NCBI RefSeq assembly: GCF_022179065.1
Contig: NZ_BPQD01000002.1
Coordinates: forward strand, 62,001 to 126,000
Source of the DNA: Methylobacterium adhaesivum
GTDB taxonomy: Bacteria > Pseudomonadota > Alphaproteobacteria > Rhizobiales > Beijerinckiaceae
Direction of reading: 5' to 3'
Length of the DNA stretch: 64,000 bases
Below are positions 8,736-16,955 of this stretch, piece after piece. Both the position numbers and the translations under genes were made by a program. Position 1 is the first letter of the stretch. The number at the start of each line of letters is the position of its first letter. A model generated the notes under the pieces. The model was not told the DNA's origin. It worked only from the letters and a program-made list of their open reading frames with translations, and did no database searches.

Positions 8736-8892
8736 CAGCGGAGCCTCATTCCGTACGCATCCGGCGACCGATCCCGATCCCTGATGCGATGCAACGTCCG
8801 AGATCTGATCCCGACAATGGGGCATGAAGATGTCCGGCAGCGTTTCCACAGTGGAAGCGCGAGGGTATTCGATTCAGGCCTGGATTAAGACC

Positions 8893-8943
8893 GATGCTTT
8901 AAGGAGTGGTGTCACGGTTCGACTTAAGGCATCCCAGGACGAC
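8893..8943. terminator. Possible hairpin downstream of the DUF6925 gene
   Basis: An 11-bp stem with one G-T mismatch (8893-8903 with 8933-8943) around a 29-nt loop, 27 bp past the stop of the minus-strand DUF6925 gene. The long loop and lack of a U run make this weak. Confidence 0.3.
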
Positions 8944-8969
8944 GCAGTCCCGGTCTTACGGCCTTGGCG

Positions 8970-9863
8970 TCAGGTCGAAGCCGAAACCCAGGTCGCTTGC
9001 GCCGCGACGACTCGCGCCAAGGCGCGGACACGCCGGTCGGCGTCGCGCGGCAGGGCGTCGCCGGCCCGGAGCCTGGCCTTGAGAGCGACGGCGTCCGAGT
9101 CGCCCCAGCGGGCCAGCAACGCCTGGAACGCGTCATGCCGGTGCCGGTCGAACGGGATCGGCCGCCCATCCGCCTCGCGGAGGGAATGGGGCGGGTGGAG
9201 ATGCGCGCACGGCACGAGGCCCGGCGGAATCGGCGCCGTGGCCGCGTGGGTCCGCCTCAGGCGCATCACCTCCTGGGCGATGTAGGCGCGCGGTCCGCCG
9301 GCGGCAGGGGGAATGCCGGCGAACACTTCGATCCGCCCGAGGGGGGTCATCATCACCACGTCGACCCGCCGATCGGCGAGGAGACCCGGCACCGGCGAGC
9401 CGGGGGCGAAGGCCACCCCGCCGCAGGCGCTCTGCAGCCGCGGGACGAGATGGGGATCGCGGGTCCGCAGGGCCGCCCAACCCTGCGGAAGGTCGAGACC
9501 GAGGTCGAACAGCGGCGCGTCGCGATCCTCCAACCGGGCGGCCCCCGCATCCGGCCCGCACGCCACGATCCCGTCCGCGCCCCGGACGAGGGCCGTCGCC
9601 TCGGGGCGGCACAGGGCGACGGCGTGGCTCCAGCCACCCCGCAACCCGGTCTCGTAGGCCACCGGCACGAGATCGTCCGAGAGTTCGAGGCGCAGGGCCC
9701 CGCGTGGCGTCACGCGGACGAAAGGCTCGAGGGCCACGACCGGTTCGCCGGGGATATGGCCGAACTCGGCGCCGGCCCCGAACCCGCCGAGACTCCAGCG
9801 GCTCGCCGGGTCGTCGAGGTAGGCGGCGAGGATATCGCGGTTCGTCTGCCCGTCACGGATCAA
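8970..9863 (-). CDS. DUF6925-like conserved protein
   Basis: A 297-aa soluble protein. The segment near residues 18-35 (SRWSLGGFGAGAEFGHIPGE) resembles the N-terminus of proteins annotated DUF6925 in alphaproteobacteria. The C-terminal third carries PCAHLHPPHSLREADGRP and an Arg-rich end. The open frame continues to 10400, but that extension is antisense to the histidine kinase gene. I place the start at TTG 9863, preceded by a purine-rich GGAGG run 8-12 nt away. No enzymatic motif is evident. It is divergent from the kinase gene at 9981. Confidence is good that it is a gene and moderate for the family. Confidence 0.7.
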   Translation of the reverse strand: MIRDGQTNRDILAAYLDDPASRWSLGGFGAGAEFGHIPGEPVVALEPFVRVTPRGALRLELSDDLVPVAYETGLRGGWSHAVALCRPEATALVRGADGIVACGPDAGAARLEDRDAPLFDLGLDLPQGWAALRTRDPHLVPRLQSACGGVAFAPGSPVPGLLADRRVDVVMMTPLGRIEVFAGIPPAAGGPRAYIAQEVMRLRRTHAATAPIPPGLVPCAHLHPPHSLREADGRPIPFDRHRHDAFQALLARWGDSDAVALKARLRAGDALPRDADRRVRALARVVAAQATWVSAST

Positions 9864-9980
9864 ACCGGCCGCCTCCCCTCCCCTCCGAGCGGCGGGATGG
9901 CGCGACGGCGCGCGTTCCCTCGCGCCCGGACTGGGCCTACAAGCGAGACGCAGTCCCTCCCCGCTCCGGCACTCCGAACC

Positions 9981-11417
9981 ATGACGACGGCCCCCGCATC
10001 GAGTCCGCCCGCCTGGGCCGCCCGCCCCACGTTCTGGGCGCGCTGGCCGACACGCACCCGGATGATCGTCCTCGTCATCGCCATCGATGTCCTGGCGGCC
10101 CTGCTGTCGTGCGGCGTGATCGTGCTCAACGCGCGCTCCGCCGTCGAGGTCGAGATGAAGGCGGCGCTCGCCAATGTCGAGCTTCTCGTCTCCGACACCA
10201 TCGATCTGGCACAGGCGGCCTCGCCCGACACCCTGCTGCAGACCCTGCGCCTGCGCGTCCAGGGCCTGCGCCACGTGCGCGTCACCGTCCTCGACGCCTC
10301 GGGTACCGTCGTACAGGCGCCGTCGCAGCGCCCGCGCCGGGATTCCTACGAGGCGCCGCACTGGTTCGTCGCCCTCATCGCGCCCGAGCCGCGCCAGCAC
10401 GAGTTGCCCATCGTCGTCCAGGGCCAGCGCATCGGCGCGGCGCGGATCACGACCCAGCCCCGCGACGAAATCGACGAGGTCTGGGCCTATGCCGCCTCCC
10501 TGTCGCTGGCGAGCCTGCTCGTCAGCCTCGGGTTACTTGCCGCCCTCTACGTGGCGTTCGGCCGGGTACTGGCCCCCCTGACCGAGGTAGCCGAGGGCCT
10601 GACCCAGCTCGAGCGGCAGGACTACACCGCACGCCTCGCGCCCCCGGCCTCGCGCGAACTCGCCGTCATCGCCGCCCGGTTCAACAGCGTGGCCCAGGCC
10701 CTGTCGGAGACCCGCGCGGCCAACCGCCGGCTCAACCGCCAGCTTCTCACCGCCCAGGACGACGAACGCCGGGCGACGGCGCTCGAACTCCACGACGAGT
10801 TCGGGCCCTGCCTGTTCGCCTTGGAGGCCAACGCCGCCTCGGTGATCCGCATGGCCCGGGCCGAGGCCGAGCCCGACCGGGCGAAGCTTGCCCAACGCGC
10901 CGAGGAGATCAGCGCCATCGTGGGCCAGGTCCAGACCCTGAACCGCGACCTCCTCAACAGACTGCGGCCGCACGCCCTGGGGCAGGTGCCCCTGCCCGAG
11001 TGCCTCGTGCTACTTCTGCGCGACTTCACCCGGCGGCATTCGAGCACGCGCTTCACGGGCACGTTCGAGGGCCTCGGAGCCGGCTACGGCGACGTGACCG
11101 ACCTCACGGTGTTCCGGTGCATCCAGGAGAGCATGACCAACGCCGTGCGCCATGGCCGCGCCGAACACGTCTCCGTGGACGCCCGGGAGACGCACGACGG
11201 ATCGGTGGCGCACATCGCCATCAGCGTGCGCGACGACGGCGGTGGAATTGCCCCCGACCACCGGGTGGGACTCGGTTTGTCGGGGATGCGCGAGCGCGTC
11301 GAAGCCCTCGGTGGCACTTTGGTGCTTGACAACGGCACACCCGGAACGGTTGTCCGGATCAGGATACCGTTCGAACCCGAACGGCACGAGGACACGAGCG
11401 CGATTCCCCAGGCATGA
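9981..11417 (+). CDS. NarL-type sensor histidine kinase (HisKA_3)
   Basis: A 478-aa membrane sensor. TM1 (about 28-50) and TM2 (about 172-195) bracket a periplasmic region of roughly 120 residues. A HAMP linker follows, then the HisKA_3 box with phospho-acceptor His271 in LELHDEFGP, an N-box (CIQESMTNAVRHG), and the ATP-lid motifs DDGGGI and GLGLSGMRERV. The domain plan resembles MoxY-type kinases. The gene overlaps the response regulator gene by 4 bp (ATGA), so they form a pair. An open frame reaching upstream to 8964 is antisense to the DUF6925 gene and is not used. The signal sensed is unknown. Confidence 0.9.
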   Translation: MTTAPASSPPAWAARPTFWARWPTRTRMIVLVIAIDVLAALLSCGVIVLNARSAVEVEMKAALANVELLVSDTIDLAQAASPDTLLQTLRLRVQGLRHVRVTVLDASGTVVQAPSQRPRRDSYEAPHWFVALIAPEPRQHELPIVVQGQRIGAARITTQPRDEIDEVWAYAASLSLASLLVSLGLLAALYVAFGRVLAPLTEVAEGLTQLERQDYTARLAPPASRELAVIAARFNSVAQALSETRAANRRLNRQLLTAQDDERRATALELHDEFGPCLFALEANAASVIRMARAEAEPDRAKLAQRAEEISAIVGQVQTLNRDLLNRLRPHALGQVPLPECLVLLLRDFTRRHSSTRFTGTFEGLGAGYGDVTDLTVFRCIQESMTNAVRHGRAEHVSVDARETHDGSVAHIAISVRDDGGGIAPDHRVGLGLSGMRERVEALGGTLVLDNGTPGTVVRIRIPFEPERHEDTSAIPQA

Positions 11418-12076
11418 ACGCGATTCACACTACCCAGACGAAGGCGCCGGTCCTCGTTATCGACGATCACCCGATCGTGCTCCAGGGCTGCCGCCGGGTG
11501 CTCGAGGATGCGGGCATCGAGCGCATCGCCGAGGCCACGACGGTGGTCGCGGGCTACCGGGCCTTCCATCGCCTGAAGCCCGCGATGGTGATCTGCGACC
11601 TGACGTTTCAGGGGAGCGGACTCGCGGGCCTCGCCCTCGTGCGCCGGATGCGCGACGTCGACCCGCAGGTGCGCATCCTCGTGTTCAGCATGCACAACGA
11701 CCCGGTCATCGTCGCCCGGGCCCTCGAAGCCGGGGCCCTGGGCTACGTCCTCAAGGACCACGCGTCGGGCGAGCTGTTCGAGGCGTTCGACCGGGTGCGC
11801 GCGGGTCAGGTCTACCTCGACCGGCGCCTCGCGACGGAGGTCGCCATGCTGCGCACGGACCCGCGCCGCACGCCGGAAGCCCAGCTCACCCCGCGCGAGC
11901 AGCAGATCCTGGCGCGTCTGGCCCAGGGCAAATCCTACGGCGCCATCGCGAGCGACCTGTCGGTGAGCTACAAGACCGTCACCAATGCCTGCTCGCAGAT
12001 GCGCCAGAAGCTCGGCGTTCGCACGCTCGCCGAACTCATCCACGTGGCGGTGACGCAAGCCCAGCGGCAGGGGTAG
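11414..12076 (+). CDS. LuxR/NarL-family response regulator
   Basis: A 220-aa cognate regulator of the preceding kinase. The receiver domain occupies residues 13-130, with acidic pocket Asp17-Asp18, phospho-acceptor Asp62 (VICDLTF) and conserved Lys114 (YVLKD). A LuxR-type helix-turn-helix lies at about 150-210 (LTPREQQILARLAQGKS; SVSYKTVTN). It should bind DNA as a dimer after phosphorylation. Target genes are not visible here. The kinase/regulator layout resembles MoxYX/NarL-type pairs, but a link to methanol metabolism would be speculative. Confidence 0.92.
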   Translation: MNAIHTTQTKAPVLVIDDHPIVLQGCRRVLEDAGIERIAEATTVVAGYRAFHRLKPAMVICDLTFQGSGLAGLALVRRMRDVDPQVRILVFSMHNDPVIVARALEAGALGYVLKDHASGELFEAFDRVRAGQVYLDRRLATEVAMLRTDPRRTPEAQLTPREQQILARLAQGKSYGAIASDLSVSYKTVTNACSQMRQKLGVRTLAELIHVAVTQAQRQG

Positions 12077-12085
12077 CGGGCAGGC

Positions 12086-12502
12086 TTACGCCATCCCGCC
12101 CATTGCCCGCACGATCGCCCATTCCTCCTCCGTCACGGGCTGGACCGACAGGCGGGAATTGTTGGCCAGCACCATGGCGGCGAGGCGCGGCTCGGCCTTG
12201 ATCGCCTCCAGGCTGACGGGCCGGGGGAGCGTTTCCACGGCGCGCAGATCCACCATGCCGAAGCGGCCCGTGGGGTCGGAATCGTCCGGGTAATACGGGC
12301 GGATGACCTCGACGATCCCCACCACGGCCTTGCCCTCGTTGGAATGGTAGAAGAACCCGAGATCGCCGACCTCCATGGCCTGAAGGTTCTTCTTTGCGAC
12401 GTGGTTGCGTACGCCGTTCCAGTGGGTGCCGCCGGCGCCGGCCGCGATCTGCTGGTCCCACGACCAGGTCGCGGGTTCGGACTTGTAGAGCCAGTGGGCC
12501 AT
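12086..12502 (-). CDS. EVE domain protein
   Basis: A 138-aa single-domain protein. Diagnostic EVE features are WLYKSEPATWSW at the start, the THWNGVRNHVAKKN segment, MEVGDLGFFYHSNEGKAVVGIVE with its aromatic cage residues, and RFGMVDLRAV. EVE/PUA-like domains bind modified bases in RNA or DNA. In alphaproteobacteria such stand-alone genes commonly lie near gpsA/tsaD, as here. It ends 9 bp from the convergent response regulator stop. The natural ligand is unknown. Confidence 0.9.
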   Translation of the reverse strand: MAHWLYKSEPATWSWDQQIAAGAGGTHWNGVRNHVAKKNLQAMEVGDLGFFYHSNEGKAVVGIVEVIRPYYPDDSDPTGRFGMVDLRAVETLPRPVSLEAIKAEPRLAAMVLANNSRLSVQPVTEEEWAIVRAMGGMA

Positions 12503-12552
12503 CGGGATCTCCGGGAAACGGCGCGTGCCTTACCACCGCGCAAGCGCGACCG

Positions 12553-13017
12553 TCAGTCCCCCGCCAGGGCGTTCGCCCAGTAGCCCAGGGATTTCGCGCT
12601 GACGGGCGCGCCGGCCTCGGCGTTGCGGGCCAGCACGAAGGCGTGGAAGGCGCGCGCCTCCTGCCGCCCGAGGAGATCGCGCAGGGCATGCAGGATGCGG
12701 GTGATGCGCAGGTGGTTGTGGTCGTGGGGGCGCAGCCAGCCATCCGTCCGTGCATAGAAGCGCATCATGCGATCCCGCGCGGCTCGCAGGCCCGCCCCGG
12801 CGGCGGCGTCAGTGCGGATGGACGCGGCCTCGTCCGGGGTGAGAACCGGGGCGCCCGGCACGGCCCGGCTCGCCTCAGGAAGCGGAAAGCACCACTGGAT
12901 GAAGTCGTGCACGCCCTCGATGCGCGCATCGTCGAAGGCGAGCACGTCGGCGAGCCGGCGCCCGGCGCCGTCGCGGCCGTCGCCCGCCAGGAACGCGTGG
13001 ATCCGGCCGGCCGTCAC
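12553..13017 (-). CDS. OGFr_N-domain protein
   Basis: A 154-aa protein matching the opioid-growth-factor-receptor N-terminal domain found in some bacteria. The signature is a short helix, then LADVLAFDDARIEGVHDFIQ followed by WCFPLPEAS, with PVLTPDEA downstream and a helical C-terminal half (LGRQEARAFHAF, SLGYW). Its ATG overlaps the gpsA stop by 4 bp, so translation is coupled to gpsA. The biochemical role is unknown in bacteria; the name reflects fold homology, not opioid binding. In relatives this position may hold another small gene. Confidence 0.8.
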   Translation of the reverse strand: MTAGRIHAFLAGDGRDGAGRRLADVLAFDDARIEGVHDFIQWCFPLPEASRAVPGAPVLTPDEAASIRTDAAAGAGLRAARDRMMRFYARTDGWLRPHDHNHLRITRILHALRDLLGRQEARAFHAFVLARNAEAGAPVSAKSLGYWANALAGD

Positions 13018-14024
13018 TCGGCCTCCCCCCTCAGGGGACGCGCCAAGAGGGCGGCGATGACGCTTTCGACGCTCGCCTCCCCCGCCACGATGGCGGCCAC
13101 GGCCTCGGCGACGGGCATCTCCACACTGCGCGCCCGTGCGAGGGCCATCAGCGCGGCGGCGGTGTAGGCGCCTTCCGCGAGCTTGCCGCCGGCGGCCGCC
13201 TCGGGCGAGGCGCCGGCCCCGAGGGCGAGGCCGAAGGCGAAGTTGCGCGACTGCGGCGAGGAGGCGGTGAGGACGAGGTCGCCGAGGCCCGACAGGCCCA
13301 TGAGGGTCTCCGCCCGGCCGCCATAGGCCCGCGCGAAGCGCATGAGTTCGGCGAAGGCCCGCGCGATGAGGGCGGCGCGGGCCGACTCGCCGAGGCCTCG
13401 CCCGGCGACGATGCCCGACGCGATGGCGAGCACGTTCTTGCCCGCCCCGCCAACCTCGACCCCCCGCACGTCATCCGTATGGTAGACGCGCAGGGTCGGC
13501 CCAGACAGGGTCGCCGCGAGGGTCGCCGCGAGGGTCGCATCGGCCGCCGCCAGGGTGACGGCCGTGGGCAGGTTGCGGGCGACATCCGCCGCGAAGCTCG
13601 GGCCGGACAGGACGGCGATCGGGGCGGCGGGGCCGAGGACGCTCGCCGCGACGGCACTCATGAAACTGTCGCTGCCGCGTTCGATCCCCTTGGCGCAGAG
13701 CACGATGGCGGCACCCGGCGCGAAGGTGCCCCCGAGGTCAGCCAAAACGCTCCGTACGGTCTGGGCCGGGACCACGACGAGGACGGTCGCGGCCGCCCCG
13801 AGGGTGTCCGCTTCGGCCGTCGCGGCGATCCGGCGGTGGAGCGGCACGCCGGGGAGGTAGCGGGTATTTTCGCGGGTTTCCTCCAGGCGCCGGGCCGCGT
13901 CCCGGTCGCGCAGCCATAGGGTCACTTCGTGGCCGGCGGCCGCCGCCGCGTTGGCAAGCGCCGTGCCCCAGGCGCCGCCACCGACGACGCCGATCCGCGT
14001 GGCGGAATTCTGTGTGGTGCTCAC
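13014..14024 (-). CDS. gpsA: Glycerol-3-phosphate dehydrogenase [NAD(P)+]
   Basis: A 336-aa cytosolic enzyme reducing dihydroxyacetone phosphate to sn-glycerol-3-phosphate for phospholipid synthesis. The Rossmann motif VVGGGAWGTAL is at residues 13-23. The catalytic Lys is in EVGGAGKNVLAIASG, and further family blocks are VLCAKGIE, LSGPSFAADV and LMGLSGLGDL. The start is GTG 14024, whose bases overlap the stop of the upstream acetyltransferase gene (GTGA). The frame continues to 14297, but that part is antisense-like and has no conserved residues. It sits in a run tsaD-GNAT-gpsA-OGFr, all overlapping. Confidence 0.95.
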   Translation of the reverse strand: MSTTQNSATRIGVVGGGAWGTALANAAAAAGHEVTLWLRDRDAARRLEETRENTRYLPGVPLHRRIAATAEADTLGAAATVLVVVPAQTVRSVLADLGGTFAPGAAIVLCAKGIERGSDSFMSAVAASVLGPAAPIAVLSGPSFAADVARNLPTAVTLAAADATLAATLAATLSGPTLRVYHTDDVRGVEVGGAGKNVLAIASGIVAGRGLGESARAALIARAFAELMRFARAYGGRAETLMGLSGLGDLVLTASSPQSRNFAFGLALGAGASPEAAAGGKLAEGAYTAAALMALARARSVEMPVAEAVAAIVAGEASVESVIAALLARPLRGEAE

Positions 14025-14902
14025 GCGCCAAGCCTTCCGGATTCGAACGATGCCGCCGTGAGACGATACAGCAGATGGGCTGCGAGGGGATGCCCCGGCG
14101 GCAGGGCCGGATGAGCGAACCCGCCGTCCGGGCTCATCCCGAGGCGCTCCATCACCCGGCGGGACGGATCGTTGCTCTCCGCCGTGAAGGCGACGGCGGC
14201 GGCCACGCCGCAACGGCCGAACAGATCGCCGAGGGCGAGGCGGGCCGCCCGGGTGGCGATGCCCCGCCCCCAGGCCGAACGGGCGAGGCGCCAGCACAAC
14301 TCGACAGTCTCGCCCGGCCGATCGCCTCCGGGAAACGGCATCACCCGCATGACACGGGCGCCCCCGACGAGGCCGACGAGGCCCTCGCCCACCAGCGTCA
14401 CCGCCCAGGGGCCGAAGCCGTCGACCCGGAAACGATGCTGGAAACCGCGCAAGTCGGCCCGGCTCTGTGCCGCGTCGTGGAGCCCGGGGAAATGGCGCAT
14501 CACTTCGGGATCGGCGCCGAGCGCCGCGAAGGCAGCTTCGTCGCCCGCCTGCCAGCGTCGCAGCACAAGGTCACCGTCGCGAAGGCCGTCGGGTGGGGGC
14601 GTGACGCTCTCCGGCTTCCGCAGCTTGCCGCGCAGAGCCAGGGAGCGGCGGTTCAGCACGTCGAGGTCGGCGCGCCCGGCGAGCACCGCTTCGCCGAGAC
14701 CGATCGCGGCGGCGCATTGATCCGCCGAGAGGTTCGCCCAGGCGGGCGCCCGGACGCTCTCGCGCCAGGGGCCGCCGCAGGTGTTGTCGAGGAGGATGCG
14801 CGCGAAGCAATGGTCGCGGTGGACGGGCCAATCCGGCCGCGCGGCCTGCGGCAGGCGCCGCTCGACGAGCTCACGCCAGCGCCCGCGCGCGGCGTCAGGC
14901 AA
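14021..14902 (-). CDS. Two-part protein with C-terminal GNAT acetyltransferase
   Basis: A 293-aa protein in two halves. Residues about 1-95 form a helical module of unknown function with [17 protein letters not shown] and ALRGKLRKP. Residues about 105-280 form a GNAT acyltransferase of the RimJ/ribosomal-acetyltransferase type: [34 protein letters not shown] (acetyl-CoA loop) and [15 protein letters not shown]. The N-terminal module recurs in alphaproteobacterial proteins as far as I recall, but I cannot name it. The gene overlaps tsaD by 8 bp and gpsA by 4 bp. A link to TsaD substrates or to translation is possible but unproven. Confidence 0.82.
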   Translation of the reverse strand: MPDAARGRWRELVERRLPQAARPDWPVHRDHCFARILLDNTCGGPWRESVRAPAWANLSADQCAAAIGLGEAVLAGRADLDVLNRRSLALRGKLRKPESVTPPPDGLRDGDLVLRRWQAGDEAAFAALGADPEVMRHFPGLHDAAQSRADLRGFQHRFRVDGFGPWAVTLVGEGLVGLVGGARVMRVMPFPGGDRPGETVELCWRLARSAWGRGIATRAARLALGDLFGRCGVAAAVAFTAESNDPSRRVMERLGMSPDGGFAHPALPPGHPLAAHLLYRLTAASFESGRLGA

Positions 14903-15938
14903 CCGCCTTCGGCTCCGCGAACGGCCAGCGGGCCCGGGCCGGCGCGGTGAGATCGTCGACGAGGCCCAGACGCAGGCGCTCGATACCGGCCCAGGCGATC
15001 ATCGCGCCGTTGTCGCCGCACAGGGCGAGGGGCGGCGCCACGAAGGCGAGGCCTGCCTCGCCGGCCTGGGCGCTGAGCGCCCGCCGGATGGCGCCGTTGG
15101 CCGCCACGCCCCCGGCGGCCACGAGGGCGGTGGGATGGCCGGCGACCTCGGCGAAGTCGCGCATGGCGACGCGCAGGCGGTCGACGACGACGTCGACCAC
15201 AGCGGCCTGGAAACTCGCGCAGAGGTCGGCGACGTCGGCGCCGGACAGGGGCGCGAGCTTCTCCGCCTCGATCCGCAGGGCAGTCTTCAGGCCCGACAGA
15301 GAGAAGTTGGCCTCGCGCCGCCCGAGCATGGGGCGCGGCAGGGCGAAGCGTTCGGGGTCGCCGGTCTCGGCCATCCGCTCGACCTCGGGCCCGCCGGGGT
15401 AGCCGAGGCCGAGGAGTTTGGCGACCTTGTCGAAGGCTTCGCCGATGGCGTCGTCGATGGTGGTGCCGAGGCGCACGTAGTCGCCCACCCCCTTCACCGC
15501 CACGAGTTGCGTGTGACCACCGGAGGCGAGGAGCAGGAGATAGGGAAAGCCGATCCCGTCCGTGAGCCGCGCCGTGAGGGCGTGGGCCTCGAGGTGGTTG
15601 ACGGCAATGAGGGGCTTCCGCGCCACGAGGGACAGGGTCTTGGCGGTGACGAGACCGATGAGCACGCCGCCGATGAGGCCGGGACCGGCCGCCACGGCGA
15701 TGCCGTCGAGTTCGGCCAGTCGCAGGCCGGCATTGTCGAGGGCGCGCTGGATGAGCCGGTCGAGAACCTCCACATGGGCGCGGGCGGCGATCTCGGGCAC
15801 GACGCCGCCATAGGCGGCGTGCTCGGCGATCTGGCTCAGGACCTCGTTGGAGACGATGCGCCCACGCCCCCCCTCACCCGGCGCGACCACGGCGGCGGCG
15901 GTCTCGTCACAGGTGGTTTCGATGCCGAGGACGTTCAT
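14895..15938 (-). CDS. tsaD: tRNA N6-threonylcarbamoyladenosine transferase
   Basis: A 347-aa ASKHA-fold enzyme that transfers threonylcarbamoyl to A37 of ANN-decoding tRNAs, acting with TsaB and TsaE. Seen here are the N-terminal [13 protein letters not shown] motif, the metal-binding His115 and His119 (NHLEAH), [12 protein letters not shown], and the C-terminal metal Asp in [10 protein letters not shown]. Length is normal for the family. It heads a minus-strand run of overlapping genes (tsaD, GNAT, gpsA, OGFr_N) and is divergent from hemD. Confidence 0.97.
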   Translation of the reverse strand: MNVLGIETTCDETAAAVVAPGEGGRGRIVSNEVLSQIAEHAAYGGVVPEIAARAHVEVLDRLIQRALDNAGLRLAELDGIAVAAGPGLIGGVLIGLVTAKTLSLVARKPLIAVNHLEAHALTARLTDGIGFPYLLLLASGGHTQLVAVKGVGDYVRLGTTIDDAIGEAFDKVAKLLGLGYPGGPEVERMAETGDPERFALPRPMLGRREANFSLSGLKTALRIEAEKLAPLSGADVADLCASFQAAVVDVVVDRLRVAMRDFAEVAGHPTALVAAGGVAANGAIRRALSAQAGEAGLAFVAPPLALCGDNGAMIAWAGIERLRLGLVDDLTAPARARWPFAEPKAVA

Positions 15939-16107
15939 GGGGCAAAAGCATTCATGCGGGAGCGGGCGATCCGGGACGGGGGCGGACGAAGACTGCGCCC
16001 ATCGCGTGAAGAAAAGCCCAAGGCCCTCGCGACCGTGGGTGAATATGATCGATGCATCCTAGCCGCCCCGGCGGTATCAGGGCAACGACCGGACGGAATG
16101 GAGCGGC

Positions 16108-16824
16108 ATGCGGATCTGGGTGGCACGGCCGGAGCCGGGGGCGACGCGGACGGGGCAGCGCCTCGTGGCGATGGGCCTGACGCCCCTCGTCGCGCCCGTG
16201 CTGACCATCTGCCCGACCGGGAGCGCCCTGCCCGAGGGCGCCTTCGCCGGCCTGCTGCTCACGAGCGCCAACGGCGTCGCGGCCCTGAACGCGGCGGACC
16301 GGATGCGGTTCGCGACCATTCCGGTCTTCGCCGTGGGCGGACGCACGGCAACTCTCGCCCGCCGGGCCGGTCTCGCGGACGTGCGGGAGGCGGGTGGCGA
16401 TGCGGTCCGCCTCGCGGCCCTCGTGTGCGCGAGCCTGCCGGCGGGCAGCGCGCTCCTGCACGTCACGGGTGCGGAGGGGAAAACCGAGCCGGCCCTTTCC
16501 TTGAGGGCGGCGGGACATCCCGTCACCGCCGTGGTCGCCTACGCGGCCGAGGCCCAGCCCGTGCTGCCCCCGGCCGTGGCGGACGCCCTCGCGGCGCGCC
16601 CCCCCAGCCTCGACGCAGTACTGCATTACTCGCGGCGCAGCGCCGAAACCGCCCTGGCGCTGACACGGCAGGCCGGACGAAGCGGAGCTTTCGGCGTGCT
16701 CAGGCATTACTGCTTGTCTGGCGACGTGGCCGCCCCCCTGGTGGAGGCCGGGTTCGCCACATGTCTCGTGGCGGCGCGTCCGGATGAGGAGACCCTTCTC
16801 GCAGGTTTGATGGCGGGAACCTGA
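16108..16824 (+). CDS. hemD: Uroporphyrinogen-III synthase
   Basis: A 238-aa two-lobed HemD-fold protein that cyclises hydroxymethylbilane to uroporphyrinogen III for heme, B12 and chlorophyll synthesis. Family features are the N-terminal VARPEPGATRTGQRL, LLLTSANGVAAL (about 50), the FAVGGRTATLARRAG stretch and the C-terminal HYSRRSAETAL segment. Sequence conservation in HemD is always low; the call is also supported by the mic60 and hemY neighbours. The usual upstream partner hemC is missing: only 169 bp separate this start from tsaD. Confidence 0.9.
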   Translation: MRIWVARPEPGATRTGQRLVAMGLTPLVAPVLTICPTGSALPEGAFAGLLLTSANGVAALNAADRMRFATIPVFAVGGRTATLARRAGLADVREAGGDAVRLAALVCASLPAGSALLHVTGAEGKTEPALSLRAAGHPVTAVVAYAAEAQPVLPPAVADALAARPPSLDAVLHYSRRSAETALALTRQAGRSGAFGVLRHYCLSGDVAAPLVEAGFATCLVAARPDEETLLAGLMAGT

Positions 16825-16955
16825 CGGAAGGGCCTCGCTCAGGCGCGGGCCGTGGTGCTAGGACGATTTCAACAAGCTGGGCCGCGATCGCCGAACCCGT
16901 GGGCTCCGACCCGGTGCAGGCGACATCGGCAGCATCCGGAAGGGAGCAACGAGCC

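Noticed and set aside
8881-8940. TTAA...TTAA motifs considered as a CtrA box
   Set aside because: Spacing is 10 or more, not 7, and the bases form the arms of a hairpin instead.
8964-9980. N-terminal extension of the sensor kinase
   Set aside because: The extension is antisense to the DUF6925-like gene and unconserved; the first membrane helix starts 28 residues after ATG 9981.
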